Assembly (NCBI GenBank): GCA_020430775.1
Contig: JAGQJE010000372.1
Coordinates: 1-54,613 of the forward strand
Source of the DNA: Myxococcales bacterium
Lineage (GTDB): Bacteria > Myxococcota_A > Polyangia > Polyangiales > Houyiibacteriaceae
Reading direction: 5' to 3'
DNA length: 54,613 nucleotides
Positions 16,801 to 26,668 of this stretch are shown here, in pieces. The position numbers were made by a program, and so were the translations under genes. The notes beneath the pieces are model-generated. The model saw nothing but the letters and a program-made list of their open reading frames with translations, was not told the DNA's origin and made no database searches. Each line of letters opens with the position of its first letter. The first letter of the stretch is position 1.

Positions 16801-17192
16801 GGGCGCCCCGTCGGTTCGAGGGCGCGCGCGGCGTTCGCGAGCGCGCGCTCGACGCCGAGCAGCTCGCGCCGGGCGCTGGTGAAGTCGACCTCCCCGGCGT
16901 GCCGCTTCGCGATGACGACCAAATCGTGGCCCCGCGGGAAGCGCTCACGGTTCGCCCGGAAGACCTCTCGGACGAGGCGCTTTACGCGGTTGCGGACGAC
17001 CGCGCCGCCGACCTTCCGTGAGACGGTGATCCCGAGCCGGGTGCGCTCGGCGCGCCCGCGGTCTACGAGCACGATGAAGTGCGGCGTATGCACGCGTCGG
17101 CCAACCGACTGGACGCGGCGAAAATCGCGGCGGCTGCGGAGCCGATGAGCGCGGGGAAAACGAGCGTCATCGGTGGTCGTTGGGCGAGCCAT
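16794..17192 (-). CDS. rnpA: ribonuclease P protein component
   Basis: 132 residues. Protein subunit of RNase P, which removes 5' leaders from pre-tRNA together with the rnpB RNA (not in this window). Typical features: [21 protein letters not shown] at the N-terminus, [25 protein letters not shown] (the RNR motif) and the C-terminal DLVVIAK strand. It is 21 bp downstream of rpmH and overlaps yidD. Confidence 0.96.
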   Translation of the reverse strand: MARPTTTDDARFPRAHRLRSRRDFRRVQSVGRRVHTPHFIVLVDRGRAERTRLGITVSRKVGGAVVRNRVKRLVREVFRANRERFPRGHDLVVIAKRHAGEVDFTSARRELLGVERALANAARALEPTGRPC

Positions 17193-17213
17193 GCACGCCC
17201 CCTCGAGCGCGAG

Positions 17214-17363
17214 CTACTTCTCGTACGACGACACGGCGAGGCGCCTGCGTCCCTTTGCGCGCCGTGCCTTGAGGACGTTTCGTCCGCCGCGGGTCTTCAT
17301 GCGGGCCCGAAAGCCGTGCGTCCGCTGCCGGCGGGTGCGGCTGGGCTGATACGTGCGCTTCAC
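17214..17363 (-). CDS. rpmH: 50S ribosomal protein L34
   Basis: A 49-residue gene read directly from the minus strand: GTG at 17363 to TAG at 17214-17216. The protein begins [18 protein letters not shown] and continues [15 protein letters not shown], unmistakably L34. It is the first gene of the rpmH-rnpA-yidD-yidC-jag block, a cluster often close to oriC, although no dnaA or DnaA-box cluster is seen here. A near-consensus promoter lies just upstream. Confidence 0.96.
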   Translation of the reverse strand: MKRTYQPSRTRRQRTHGFRARMKTRGGRNVLKARRAKGRRRLAVSSYEK

Positions 17364-17393
17364 GACGCCTCCAGGGAGTCCAAAGGGGCCGGG

Positions 17394-17422
17394 AAGTAAG
17401 CATGGGGGTCCGTCGATGTCAA
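17394..17422 (-). promoter_or_regulatory. rpmH operon promoter
   Basis: On the minus strand, consensus TTGACA (17417-17422), a 17-base spacer, then TTACTT (17394-17399). The predicted start near 17387 leaves a 24-base leader before rpmH. This promoter lies within the only long minus-strand open frame upstream of rpmH, which argues against that frame being coding. Confidence 0.65.
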
Positions 17423-17470
17423 GACGACGGAGCGTTCGCGAGACGGAGGCGTCGGTTTAGGCGCGGAGAC

Positions 17471-17641
17471 GGGAGTGGGAGTGGGAGCGGGAGCGGGTTC
17501 GGGGACGGGGACGGGAGCGGGAGCGGGAGCGGGAGCGGGATCGGGTGTGGGAGCGGGATCGGGAGCAGAGTCGGGATCGGGTGTGGGAGCGGGAGCGGGA
17601 GCGGGAGTGGGAGTGGGAGTGGGAGCGGGTTCGTGGGTGGG
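17471..17641. repeat. (GGGNNN)n hexanucleotide G-tract array
   Basis: About 28 consecutive six-base units, each starting GGG on the plus strand (mostly GGGAGC and GGGAGT, with variants GGGATC, GGGTGT, GGGGAC, GGGTTC). The register is briefly broken at gggagcagagtcggg. It fills most of the 407-bp gap between rpmH (minus) and radC (plus), upstream of the rpmH promoter. The plus strand has quadruplex-forming potential along the whole tract. The rest of the gap contains the promoter above and the radC leader. Confidence 0.9.
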
Positions 17642-17770
17642 TTCGAGCTCGGCTCGGCGGACGCCGGTGGCGCCGGCGAGGCGGGGGTGGGACGCGCGTA
17701 AGCGGGCGAGATCGCAGCGCCTGTGCGCTGGCACGAGGTGTGCGTTTCAACCCCGCGGAGGACGCACGCC

Positions 17771-18490
17771 ATGGCCGCGACGCGACGACAGCACTTCGAG
17801 GGTCCGCGGGAGCGGCTCGCGCACCGCGGCGCGGGATCCCTATCGGACGCGGAGCTGGTCGCCATCCTGTGCGGGACGGGGACGACACGGGAGCCGGTCG
17901 AGGTCCTGGCCGTCCGCCTGCTCGATCGCGCCGGTGGCCTCGCGGGGCTCGAGCGGGCCACCGTCGCGGAGCTGAGCCAGCTCGCCGGCGTCGGCCCCGG
18001 CAAGGCGAGTCGCCTCGTCGCTGCCATCGAGCTCGGGCGCCGGGCGCTCGGGACGCCGATACGTCGCGGCGAGGCGCTCGGCTCGAGCGAGGCCGTCGAC
18101 CGCGCGCTCCGCCCGCGCCTCGCCCGTGCGCCGGTCGAGCGCTTCATCGCGCTCGGCCTCGACGCGCGCAACCGCCCGATCGCCGAGTTCGTGGTGTCGA
18201 AGGGCGGCAGGTCGTCGTGCCCCGTCGAGCCAGCGGACGTCTTCCGGGAGCTCGTCCGGGTGTCGGCGTCCGCGGTCATCTTCGTGCACAACCACCCGAG
18301 CGGCGAGCCCTCGCCCTCGCTCGACGACGCGCGCCTCACCGAGCGTCTGCGGGCCGCGGGGGTCCTGCTCGGCGTCCGCGTCCTCGATCACGTGATCATC
18401 GCCGACCGCGGGTACTTCAGCTTCAGGGATGCGGGCCTGCTGGGCGATGAGGCGCCACGCACCGACGAGGGTGCCCGCGCGATGGCGTGA
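17771..18490 (+). CDS. radC: RadC-family JAB/MPN domain protein
   Basis: 239 residues from the ATG at 17771, with GGAGGA about nine bases upstream; the frame is open 16 codons further. The N-terminal helix-hairpin-helix UPF0758 part includes [19 protein letters not shown] and [12 protein letters not shown]. The C-terminal JAB1/MPN metalloprotease fold carries EFVVSKGG, then [14 protein letters not shown] (HxH...D zinc motif) and [13 protein letters not shown]. RadC proteins are widespread, often stress- or mobile-element-linked; an enzymatic activity is not established. It converges on the PATAN-DnaJ gene with a 22-bp gap. Confidence 0.92.
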   Translation: MAATRRQHFEGPRERLAHRGAGSLSDAELVAILCGTGTTREPVEVLAVRLLDRAGGLAGLERATVAELSQLAGVGPGKASRLVAAIELGRRALGTPIRRGEALGSSEAVDRALRPRLARAPVERFIALGLDARNRPIAEFVVSKGGRSSCPVEPADVFRELVRVSASAVIFVHNHPSGEPSPSLDDARLTERLRAAGVLLGVRVLDHVIIADRGYFSFRDAGLLGDEAPRTDEGARAMA

Positions 18491-18512
18491 GCCGGGCTTC
18501 GCCGCGGCGCGC

Positions 18513-20129
18513 CTACTCGTCTTTCTTGAACAGCTTCGATAAGAACGTCGACTCGCCCGAGAGCGTGATGAGCGGCTTCTTCTTTTCCTTCTGGTCGCGC
18601 ATCTGCGACAGCCTCAGCTCACGCATGGCCTGCACGTTGCGGGGGTTGATCTCGACGACGCGCTGGTAGTGCGCGATCGCGTCGTCGTGCTGCCCCTCCT
18701 CCTTGTGCACGGCGGCACGCACGAGGTGCGCGCGCTCGTTGTTGTCGTTGAGACGCAGCGCCTCGTTCGCGAGGGTCGCGACCAGCATCCGGTTGTCGCG
18801 GCTCTTGAGTCCGTCGCGGAGCATGAGGACCCACGCCTTGGTCGCGTGGTAGTCCGCTTCCTCCGGGTTCAGCTCGAGGTTCGTGTCGAGGATGTGGAGC
18901 GCCTCCATCCAGCGCTTCTGCCGAATGAGCGCGCCCACCTTCTCGTACTCGAGCGCCGCGCTGACGATCGCCTCGAGCTTGCGCTCCGCCTCGGGCGTCC
19001 CCCCGCCGGACTCGAGCGCCTTCAGGTAGCCACCCCGCGTCGTCTCGTCCGTCAGGACGTCGCGCGCCTGCGTCAGGTAGCGGAAGATCTGCTCGGCCCA
19101 CGGCTCGAGGCCCTCGAGCTCCCGCGGGAGGCTGTCCGGGTGCCAGGTCTTGGCGGCGACGAGGTACTGCCGTCGAATCTCGGCGGCCGTCGCGTCGGCC
19201 GATACGCCGAGCATCTCGAGGTAGTTCTTCTTGTCGAACTGGCGCACCTCCGTGACCATCGCGACCCAGCGGTCGCGCATGGGGCCCTCGAGCTCGGGCG
19301 GGGGATCGGGTGCTTCGAGCGGGACGACGCTCGAGTGGCGACGGCGCGTCGCGTCGCTCGGCTGCCTCGCGCCGGGCGCCGATATGCTGGACGCGCGCGA
19401 GTCGCCACCCACCGCGGCGACCGGCGTCGCGACGGTCCGCGCGAGCGGACGGGAGATGCGCCGCCGCCTGCGAGCGCCGCTCATCACGTCCGGCGTGCCG
19501 CCGCTGCGGCTCTGGTCGACCAGCGAGCTGCGGCGCTCGTGGGCTTCCGGGAGGAAGGTCTCGACGGCGCCCGTCAGGCGAAGGATATAGAGCAGTCGGC
19601 GGGCGACCCGCTCGTTGCCCGAACGAGCGAGCAGCTCATCGACGGGGGCGGGCGCGGCGCGCATGAAGTCGATGAACGCTTTTTCGCTGTCGAGGAAGCC
19701 GTACGCGTCTTCGTCTATCCCGCGCGCGACGCGCACGGGGTCGGTGCCGAGGCTCCCGAGCACGCGGTCGAGCGCGTCCTTCGGCACGCCGCCCCGCACG
19801 GCGGCGACCACGAGCCGCAGCGGCGCGATGCGGTCCCGCTGGATGCCGGAGGCCTTCCCGATGAGGTCGGCCTCATAGAACGCGTAAGGCGCGTGCCGCC
19901 GATGAAAGAGCGCGAGCAGTCCGCGCTCGAGCGAGCTCGCCGGGTCGAGCAGGCGCGCCGCGACGATCTGTCCACGGTCGAAGAGCACGCGGTCCTGGCC
20001 GTTGCGTTCGCTCTCGGGCCACACGGCGAGCGTGCCGGTGAGCGCGCGCTTCTCAATCGAGAGCATGACGTGCACCAGCGGCGTCTTGTCGACGTTGCCT
20101 TCCGCGATCGGCTTTGGGGGAGTCGGCAC
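18513..20129 (-). CDS. DUF4388/PATAN - J-domain - TPR protein
   Basis: 538 residues in three parts. Residues 1-110 resemble the DUF4388/PATAN domain (LVHVMLSIEKRALTGTLAV, VLFDRGQIVAA). A helical stretch continues to about 200. A basic/Ser linker (about 200-275) includes GARRRRRISRPLA. A J domain at about 295-370 has YLEMLGVSADATAAEIRRQY and the diagnostic HPD in TWHPDSLP. TPR-like helices run to the end (NPEEADYHATKAWVLMLRDG; AIAHYQRVVEINPRNVQAM). Such architectures are typical of myxobacterial signalling or motility scaffolds; Hsp70 recruitment by the J domain is expected from the intact HPD. It starts at a GTG with GGAG upstream. The specific role is unknown. Confidence 0.8.
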   Translation of the reverse strand: MPTPPKPIAEGNVDKTPLVHVMLSIEKRALTGTLAVWPESERNGQDRVLFDRGQIVAARLLDPASSLERGLLALFHRRHAPYAFYEADLIGKASGIQRDRIAPLRLVVAAVRGGVPKDALDRVLGSLGTDPVRVARGIDEDAYGFLDSEKAFIDFMRAAPAPVDELLARSGNERVARRLLYILRLTGAVETFLPEAHERRSSLVDQSRSGGTPDVMSGARRRRRISRPLARTVATPVAAVGGDSRASSISAPGARQPSDATRRRHSSVVPLEAPDPPPELEGPMRDRWVAMVTEVRQFDKKNYLEMLGVSADATAAEIRRQYLVAAKTWHPDSLPRELEGLEPWAEQIFRYLTQARDVLTDETTRGGYLKALESGGGTPEAERKLEAIVSAALEYEKVGALIRQKRWMEALHILDTNLELNPEEADYHATKAWVLMLRDGLKSRDNRMLVATLANEALRLNDNNERAHLVRAAVHKEEGQHDDAIAHYQRVVEINPRNVQAMRELRLSQMRDQKEKKKPLITLSGESTFLSKLFKKDE

Positions 20130-20269
20130 TGCTTGGCTCCGCGAAGTGGCGGCTCATCGCCTTGGAAACGAGGCGTCAGGCCGTCCGTCGCTCTGCTCGT
20201 AGGTTGCCATAGCTCGGGCGGAAAAGGGGAGCTGTTACCGAGCGGGTGGCCTGCGACGCGCGCGGCGTG

Positions 20270-21775
<1,506 letters not shown>

Positions 21776-21794
21776 CGGGGCCGGAGTCTGCGGG

Positions 21795-21800
21795 ATAGTA
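21795..21800 (-). promoter_or_regulatory. candidate -10 element of cysS
   Basis: TACTAT on the minus strand, with the start site predicted near 21788, about 13 bases before the cysS ATG. The -35 region is poor (GC-rich). Confidence 0.35.
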
Positions 21801-21943
21801 CGTCGTCCCCGCAAGCGCCGGGGACGGGGCGACGGCGCGGGTCTTCGACGGTTCGCGGCGGCCGAGTGCGCGCCCGCCCTGGTCCGCCGCTCCGCTCGGC
21901 GCGGCCTGTTGACCGGCGCCGCTTCGCGGGTACACCCCCTCCG

Positions 21944-23239
21944 ATGCTGACCATTCATGAACGCGAGGATCCGAAGTACGAGCTCGCGCTCGCGGAGCTC
22001 TCGCGGCGCGGCGACGCCGACCTCGAGCGCGTCGAGCCCGACGTGCGCGCGATCCTCGACGAGGTCCGGGCGGGCGGCGACGCGGCGATCCGGAAGCTCA
22101 CCAAGCGCTTCGAGAGCCGGACGCAAGACGCGATCCTCGTCCCGGAAGAGCGCTGGCGCGCGCGGGCCAAAGAGGCCGACGACGCGGTCCACGCCATGCT
22201 CAGCGCGGCCGCCGAGCGCATCCGCCGCTACCACGAGCAGCAGCGCGACCCGGGCTTCCGCTACGTGGAGGACGGCGTCGAGCTCGGCCAGCGGATCCGC
22301 CCGCTCCGCTCCGTCGCGGTGTACGCGCCGGGCGGCAAGGCGCGCTACCCATCGACCGTCCTGATGACCGCGGTGCCGGCCGCCGTGGCCGGCGTCGAGC
22401 GCATCGTCCTCGTGACGCCGCGGCCGACTCCGGAGATCCTCGCGGCGGCGACCGTCGCGGGCGTGACCGAGGTCGTCGACGCAGGCGGGGCGCAGGCGAT
22501 CGCCGCCGTCGCGTACGGGACCGAGACGGTCGCACGCGTCGACAAGGTCGTCGGCCCCGGCAACATCTACGTCGCGGCGGCGAAGCGCCTCGTGTTCGGG
22601 GTGGTCGACATCGACTCCATCGCGGGGCCCAGCGAGATCCTCGTCATCGCCGACGACGACGCCGATCCCTCGATCGTCGCGGCCGATCTGCTCTCACAGG
22701 CCGAGCACGACGAGGACGCGTACGCGCTGCTCGTCACGCTGAGCCGCGCGCAGGCGGACGCGGTCGCCGAGGCGATCGAGACGCGGCTCGCCGAGCTGCC
22801 GCGCAAGGAGATCGCCGAGGCGTCACTTCGCGCGCACGCGCGCTGCTTCGTCGTCGGCGATCTCCGGGAGGCTGCGCGGGTCGCCGATACCCTCGCGCCG
22901 GAGCATCTCGCGCTCGCCGTCCGCGCGCCGGACGCCCTGCTCGAGCAGATAGGCGCGGCGGGTGCGGCGTTCCTTGGCTACGACACGCCGGAGGCGGCTG
23001 GGGACTACGTCGCAGGGCCGAGCCACGTCTTGCCGACGGGCGGCGCCGCGCGCTTTGCCTCGCCCCTCGGCGTGTACGACTTCGTCGTGCGGACCTCCAT
23101 CATCCGCTACGGCCGCGAGGCGCTCGAGGCGCAGGGGGACCTCATCGAGGGCCTCGCTCGTCTCGAAGGGCTCGAGGCGCACGCCCGCGCGGTCGAGGCG
23201 CGCCGGGCTCGAGACGGGGCGCGACCGGACAGTGAGTAG
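21944..23239 (+). CDS. hisD: histidinol dehydrogenase
   Basis: 431 residues. Zinc enzyme oxidising L-histidinol to L-histidine in two NAD-dependent steps, the last reactions of histidine synthesis. Family signatures: LRSVAVYAPGGKARYPST, DAGGAQAIAAVAYGTE, DKVVGPGNIYVA, IAGPSEILVIAD, DLLSQAEHDEDA (zinc ligands), DTLAPEHLAL and AGPSHVLPTGG. The start ATG at 21944 gives the normal family length. No other his gene is in the window; the downstream ttcA overlaps its end by 8 bp. Confidence 0.97.
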   Translation: MLTIHEREDPKYELALAELSRRGDADLERVEPDVRAILDEVRAGGDAAIRKLTKRFESRTQDAILVPEERWRARAKEADDAVHAMLSAAAERIRRYHEQQRDPGFRYVEDGVELGQRIRPLRSVAVYAPGGKARYPSTVLMTAVPAAVAGVERIVLVTPRPTPEILAAATVAGVTEVVDAGGAQAIAAVAYGTETVARVDKVVGPGNIYVAAAKRLVFGVVDIDSIAGPSEILVIADDDADPSIVAADLLSQAEHDEDAYALLVTLSRAQADAVAEAIETRLAELPRKEIAEASLRAHARCFVVGDLREAARVADTLAPEHLALAVRAPDALLEQIGAAGAAFLGYDTPEAAGDYVAGPSHVLPTGGAARFASPLGVYDFVVRTSIIRYGREALEAQGDLIEGLARLEGLEAHARAVEARRARDGARPDSE

Positions 23240-24125
23240 CCGGCGGGAGGACGCGCGCGTCGAGCGCGACCTCGCCCGCGGGCTCGGGCGGTGCATCGCC
23301 GACTTCGAGCTCATCGAGGCGGGCGATCGCGTCATGGTCTGCATGAGCGGCGGCAAGGACAGCTACGCGCTCCTGTCGCTGCTCGAGCGTGCGCGGCGGC
23401 GCGCGCCGGTGCCCTTCGAGCTCGTCGCCGTCCACGTCGACCAGGGCCAGCCGGGGTACGACGGGCGGCCGCTCGAGCGGTGGCTCGAGGACCATGGCTT
23501 CGACCATCACATCGTGCGCGAGGACACCTACTCGATCGTGGTCGATCACGTGGAAGAGGGCGCGACGTACTGCGCGCTCTGCTCGCGGCTCCGACGGGGC
23601 ATCCTCTACCGCGTCGCCGACGCGCTCGGGTGCACGAAGATCGCGCTCGGCCACCACCGCGACGACGCGATCGAGACCCTGATGCTGAACCTGCTCTTCG
23701 CGGGCTCGCTCGGCGCGATGCCCGCGAAGCTGCACGCAAAAGAGGGGCGCTACCAAGTGATCCGCCCGCTGCTCTACGCCGCCGAGGCCGACATCGAGGC
23801 GTACGCGCGGGCGCAGGGCTTTCCGATCCTTCCGTGCAACCTGTGCGGCTCCCAGGACAACCTCTGGAGGGAGCAGGTGAAGACCCTCCTCGCCGAGCTC
23901 GAGGGGCGCATCCCGCGGCTCCGCGGGAGCCTCTTCGCGGCGCTCGGCAACGTCCACGTCTCGCACCTGCTCGATCGTGACCTCAGCGCGGCGGTCGCCG
24001 CGAGGGCGCGCGGCGAGGTCGCGGCGGTCGGCTGGGCCGACGACGGGGACCATGTCGCCGCTGCCTCCGAGCCTCGGCTTCGCGCGCCAGCGCCTGCGCG
24101 TCGGCGCCTGCCGGTCGTGCAGTGA
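23232..24125 (+). CDS. ttcA: TtcA-type tRNA 2-thiocytidine synthetase
   Basis: 297 residues from a GTG at 23232 that overlaps the hisD stop by 8 bp. PP-loop ATPase SGGKDS (39-44), central CxxC (YCALC, Cys114/117) and second CxxC (PCNLC, Cys202/205), which in TtcA help hold the iron-sulfur cluster needed to thiolate C32 of tRNA. LLFAGSLGAMPAKL and VIRPLLYAAEADIEAYA are typical of the family. The C-terminal 40 residues are an Ala/Arg-rich tail. The GTG is inferred from coupling, since the reading frame is open for another 90 codons upstream inside hisD. Confidence 0.92.
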   Translation: MSSRREDARVERDLARGLGRCIADFELIEAGDRVMVCMSGGKDSYALLSLLERARRRAPVPFELVAVHVDQGQPGYDGRPLERWLEDHGFDHHIVREDTYSIVVDHVEEGATYCALCSRLRRGILYRVADALGCTKIALGHHRDDAIETLMLNLLFAGSLGAMPAKLHAKEGRYQVIRPLLYAAEADIEAYARAQGFPILPCNLCGSQDNLWREQVKTLLAELEGRIPRLRGSLFAALGNVHVSHLLDRDLSAAVAARARGEVAAVGWADDGDHVAAASEPRLRAPAPARRRLPVVQ

Positions 24126-24160
24126 CGCGCCCCGCTCGCGACGATGGTAGCCTCTGCGCC

Positions 24161-25300
24161 GTGCACGCACGTCGGTCGGGCTCGATGCTTCAGATGGCGG
24201 GATGGACGGCGGCGATCGCCGGCGCGCTGCTGGCCGCCGGGGTCGGCGAGCAGGGAGCGTCGGCGCAGCGCAACATCGACCTCGAACAGCTCCACCCCGC
24301 GCAGGACAGCCAGGGCTTCCTCGGCATCGAGGCGACCGCGACGCCGGGGCACCTGCGCTACTCGCTCGGGCTGTGGACGAGCTACTCGCGCAACCCCCTC
24401 CGCGTGAAGCTCGCCGATGGTGAGCGGCGCGACGTGGTGAAACACCGGCTGGGCCTCACGGCGCTCGGCGAGCTCGGCCTCGGGGACAGGGGCGCCGTGG
24501 GCGTCGAGGTGCCGATGGCGCTCGTGCAGCGTGGGTCGACCGAGCCCCTCGCCGACCACGGACCCTCGCTCCAGACGGTCGCGTTCGGCGACATCCGCCT
24601 GTCCGGCCAGTACCAGTTCTACGGCGCGCCGCTCGGCCGGGGCCGGCGCAACGACGGCCCGGGGCTCGGCGGCCGCGTGATCCTGTCGCTGCCGTCCGGC
24701 GACGAGGCGCAGTTCATGGGGGAGGGGCAGGTCGTCACGGAGCTGCAGGGGCTCGCCGACTTCCACGTCTTCGGCGCCGGGATCGGCGTGCTCCTCGGCG
24801 CTCGCGTCCGACCTCACGCTCGCCACATCGCCGGCCAGCGCTTCGGCTCGCAGTTCCTCTACGGGTTCGCCGGCCAGGTGCCGATGCCCGTGTGGCGCGA
24901 CTTCTTCGCGATCGTCGAGATCCGCGGCGCGACCGGATTCAACGGCAAGCACGCCTCGCCGGTCGAGGGTGACCTCGGCGTCGCGCTCGAGCGTGGCGGC
25001 TTCACGTTCCGCCTGCTCGCGGGCGGGGCGCTGTCGAAGGGCGTCGGCGCACCGCGGTACCGCGTGGGGCTCGGGCTGGTCTGGACGCCGCCGGTGCGGG
25101 ACGCCGATGGTGACGGCATCCCCGACTCGAAGGACGAGTGCCCGCACCTCGCGGAAGACTTCGATGGGTTCCAGGACGCGGACGGGTGCCCCGACCCCGA
25201 CAACGACAACGACCTCGTTCCGGACGTCGATGACCGCTGTCCGAACGTGCCGGCGCCCGAGGGGGACGACGCGGACGGGGACGGATGCCCCGACCACTGA
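24161..25300 (+). CDS. outer-membrane beta-barrel protein with thrombospondin type 3 repeats
   Basis: About 379 residues from a GTG at 24161; a GTG 13 codons upstream overlapping the ttcA stop (24122) is equally possible. Signal peptide MAGWTAAIAGALLAAGV...ASAQ. Alternating-strand barrel-like sequence (about 40-300) includes RYSLGLWTSYS, LSGQYQFYG and FFAIVEIRGATGF. The C-terminus has calcium-binding TSP3 repeats: DADGDGIPDSKDECP, DADGCPDPDNDNDLVPDVDDRCP-like spacing and a final DADGDGCPDH. In related proteins these repeats lead into a peptidoglycan-binding OmpA domain; here the protein ends at that point. Its stop overlaps the next gene by 16 bp. Confidence 0.8.
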   Translation: MHARRSGSMLQMAGWTAAIAGALLAAGVGEQGASAQRNIDLEQLHPAQDSQGFLGIEATATPGHLRYSLGLWTSYSRNPLRVKLADGERRDVVKHRLGLTALGELGLGDRGAVGVEVPMALVQRGSTEPLADHGPSLQTVAFGDIRLSGQYQFYGAPLGRGRRNDGPGLGGRVILSLPSGDEAQFMGEGQVVTELQGLADFHVFGAGIGVLLGARVRPHARHIAGQRFGSQFLYGFAGQVPMPVWRDFFAIVEIRGATGFNGKHASPVEGDLGVALERGGFTFRLLAGGALSKGVGAPRYRVGLGLVWTPPVRDADGDGIPDSKDECPHLAEDFDGFQDADGCPDPDNDNDLVPDVDDRCPNVPAPEGDDADGDGCPDH

Positions 25301-25944
25301 GCGCTCGCGCTTCGGCGGCGGTCTACGTGTGCGTCGCGCTGCTCGCGTGCGCCGCGCAGCTGGCGTGCACGCCGCAGGGCGACCCGGGGCTCGAGGCCGG
25401 CGGGTTCCGCGACGACTTCAACCGGCTCGAGCTCGGCCCGAACTGGCGAGCGACCGGCTCCGGGTGGGAGGTCCGCGATGGCCAGCTCCACGCCCGCGGC
25501 GCGCGCAACCACCCGCTCTGGCTGCGCCGGACGCTCCCGCACGACGTACGTGTCACCTTCACGGCGCGGAGCGAATCACCGGACGGGGACATCAAGTGCG
25601 AACTCTTCGGCGATGGGGTTTCGTATGCCAAGGACATCGAATACGATGCCACTAGCTACGTCGTGATCCTCGGGGGGTGGCACAACACCCTGAACGTGCT
25701 CGCCCGGATGAAAGAGCACGGGGCCGATCGCGTCGTCGGCAAGCAGAAGAAGGTCATCGAAGGACATGCGTACCACGTCGAGATCGAGCGCCGCGGCGCT
25801 CTTCTCACCGTCCGAGTCGATGGGGAGGAGCTGATGCGCCTCGACGATCCAAACCCGCTCGCGGGGCGGGGCCATGATCACTTCGCCTTCAATGACTGGG
25901 AGTCGAGCGTGTGGTTCGACGACCTCACCATCACCCCTCTCTGA
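25285..25944 (+). CDS. lipoprotein with lectin/glucanase-like (DUF1080-type) domain
   Basis: 219 residues. Signal sequence with lipobox (VALLACAAQLAC, Cys near residue 28). The rest is a concanavalin-like jelly roll: FRDDFNRLELGPNWRATGSGWEVRDGQL at the start, alternating strands, FTARSESPDGDIKCELFGDG, then VRVDGEELMRLDDPNP and a final WFDDLTITPL strand, a pattern shared with DUF1080/LamG-type carbohydrate-binding proteins. No catalytic residues can be assigned. It overlaps the barrel gene by 16 bp and is 3 bp before the next, so all three are probably one transcript. The middle third is less GC-rich than its neighbours. Confidence 0.75.
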   Translation: MPRPLSARASAAVYVCVALLACAAQLACTPQGDPGLEAGGFRDDFNRLELGPNWRATGSGWEVRDGQLHARGARNHPLWLRRTLPHDVRVTFTARSESPDGDIKCELFGDGVSYAKDIEYDATSYVVILGGWHNTLNVLARMKEHGADRVVGKQKKVIEGHAYHVEIERRGALLTVRVDGEELMRLDDPNPLAGRGHDHFAFNDWESSVWFDDLTITPL

Positions 25945-25947
25945 GCC

Positions 25948-26640
25948 ATGGCGGACATCACCGAGTATGAGGCGCGACTCGACGCGGCGGAGCTGCAGCT
26001 CTCGCGCCTGAAGGCGCTCTACGAGCAGTGGTTCCGTGGTTTCGAGAAGCTGCCGCCGACCGTTCAGCTCAAGAAGTTCAGCCGCGAGCTGCAGTGGCTC
26101 ACCAAATACAAGCCGCGCAAGGCCGGGCTGCGGTTCCGATTCCAGACGCTCGTGCAGCGGTACACGACGTTGCAGTCGTACTGGCGGCGCATTACGCGCG
26201 AGATCGAAGAGGGCACGTACAAGCGGGACGTCGATCGCGCGCGGCGCCGGCGACAGGAGGCGCTCGCCGAGCAACGACGTGAGCGCGCCGCAGACCGGGC
26301 CGCAGAGCGAGCGCGGCAGGACGAGGACGCCTCGCAGCGGGGTCCGGCGAGCGCGGCCGAGGGAGCCGCCGGCCCTGCGCGCCCGGCTGCCGCGTCCGAG
26401 TCGGCCAGCCGGCCGGAGGCGGGGCTCGACGACGCGCGCATGCGCGACCTGTACGACCGCTTCATCGAGGCCCGGCGGCGGAACCACGAGCCGACCGACA
26501 CGGTCACCTACGACAAGCTGAAGCGCAGCATCGACAAGATGCTGCCGCAGCTCGAGGCCAAGCGCGGGGGGAAGCCCGTCGACTTCGAGGTGGTGGTGCG
26601 CGACGGCCGCGTCGGGCTGAAGCCGGTCGCGCGCGATTGA
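25948..26640 (+). CDS. MXAN_5187 C-terminal-type conserved protein
   Basis: 230 residues, cytoplasmic, very charged. The N-terminal helical part (ITEYEARLDAAELQLSRLKALYEQWF) contains WFRGFEKLPP and LKKFSRELQWL. The middle is an Arg/Glu/Ala-rich coil (100-150). The C-terminal block LYDRFIEARRRNHEPTDTVTYDKL...VDFEVVVRDGRVGLKPV matches, from memory, the domain NCBI names MXAN_5187 C-terminal, known mainly from myxobacteria. It converges on hflX with a 28-bp gap. Function unknown. Confidence 0.7.
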   Translation: MADITEYEARLDAAELQLSRLKALYEQWFRGFEKLPPTVQLKKFSRELQWLTKYKPRKAGLRFRFQTLVQRYTTLQSYWRRITREIEEGTYKRDVDRARRRRQEALAEQRRERAADRAAERARQDEDASQRGPASAAEGAAGPARPAAASESASRPEAGLDDARMRDLYDRFIEARRRNHEPTDTVTYDKLKRSIDKMLPQLEAKRGGKPVDFEVVVRDGRVGLKPVARD

Positions 26641-26668
26641 CGTCGGGCGGCTCGCCGCGGCGCCGCGG

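Noticed and set aside
17360-17734. 124-codon minus-strand frame (Pro-Ala-Thr repeats) ending in a GTGA overlap with rpmH
   Set aside because: It is a translation of the GGGNNN tract and spans the near-consensus rpmH promoter; no ribosome site and no non-repetitive conserved part.
20130-20269. Search for a small RNA or tRNA between the J-domain gene and cysS
   Set aside because: No clover-leaf, no terminator-like hairpin with T run, no conserved motif seen.
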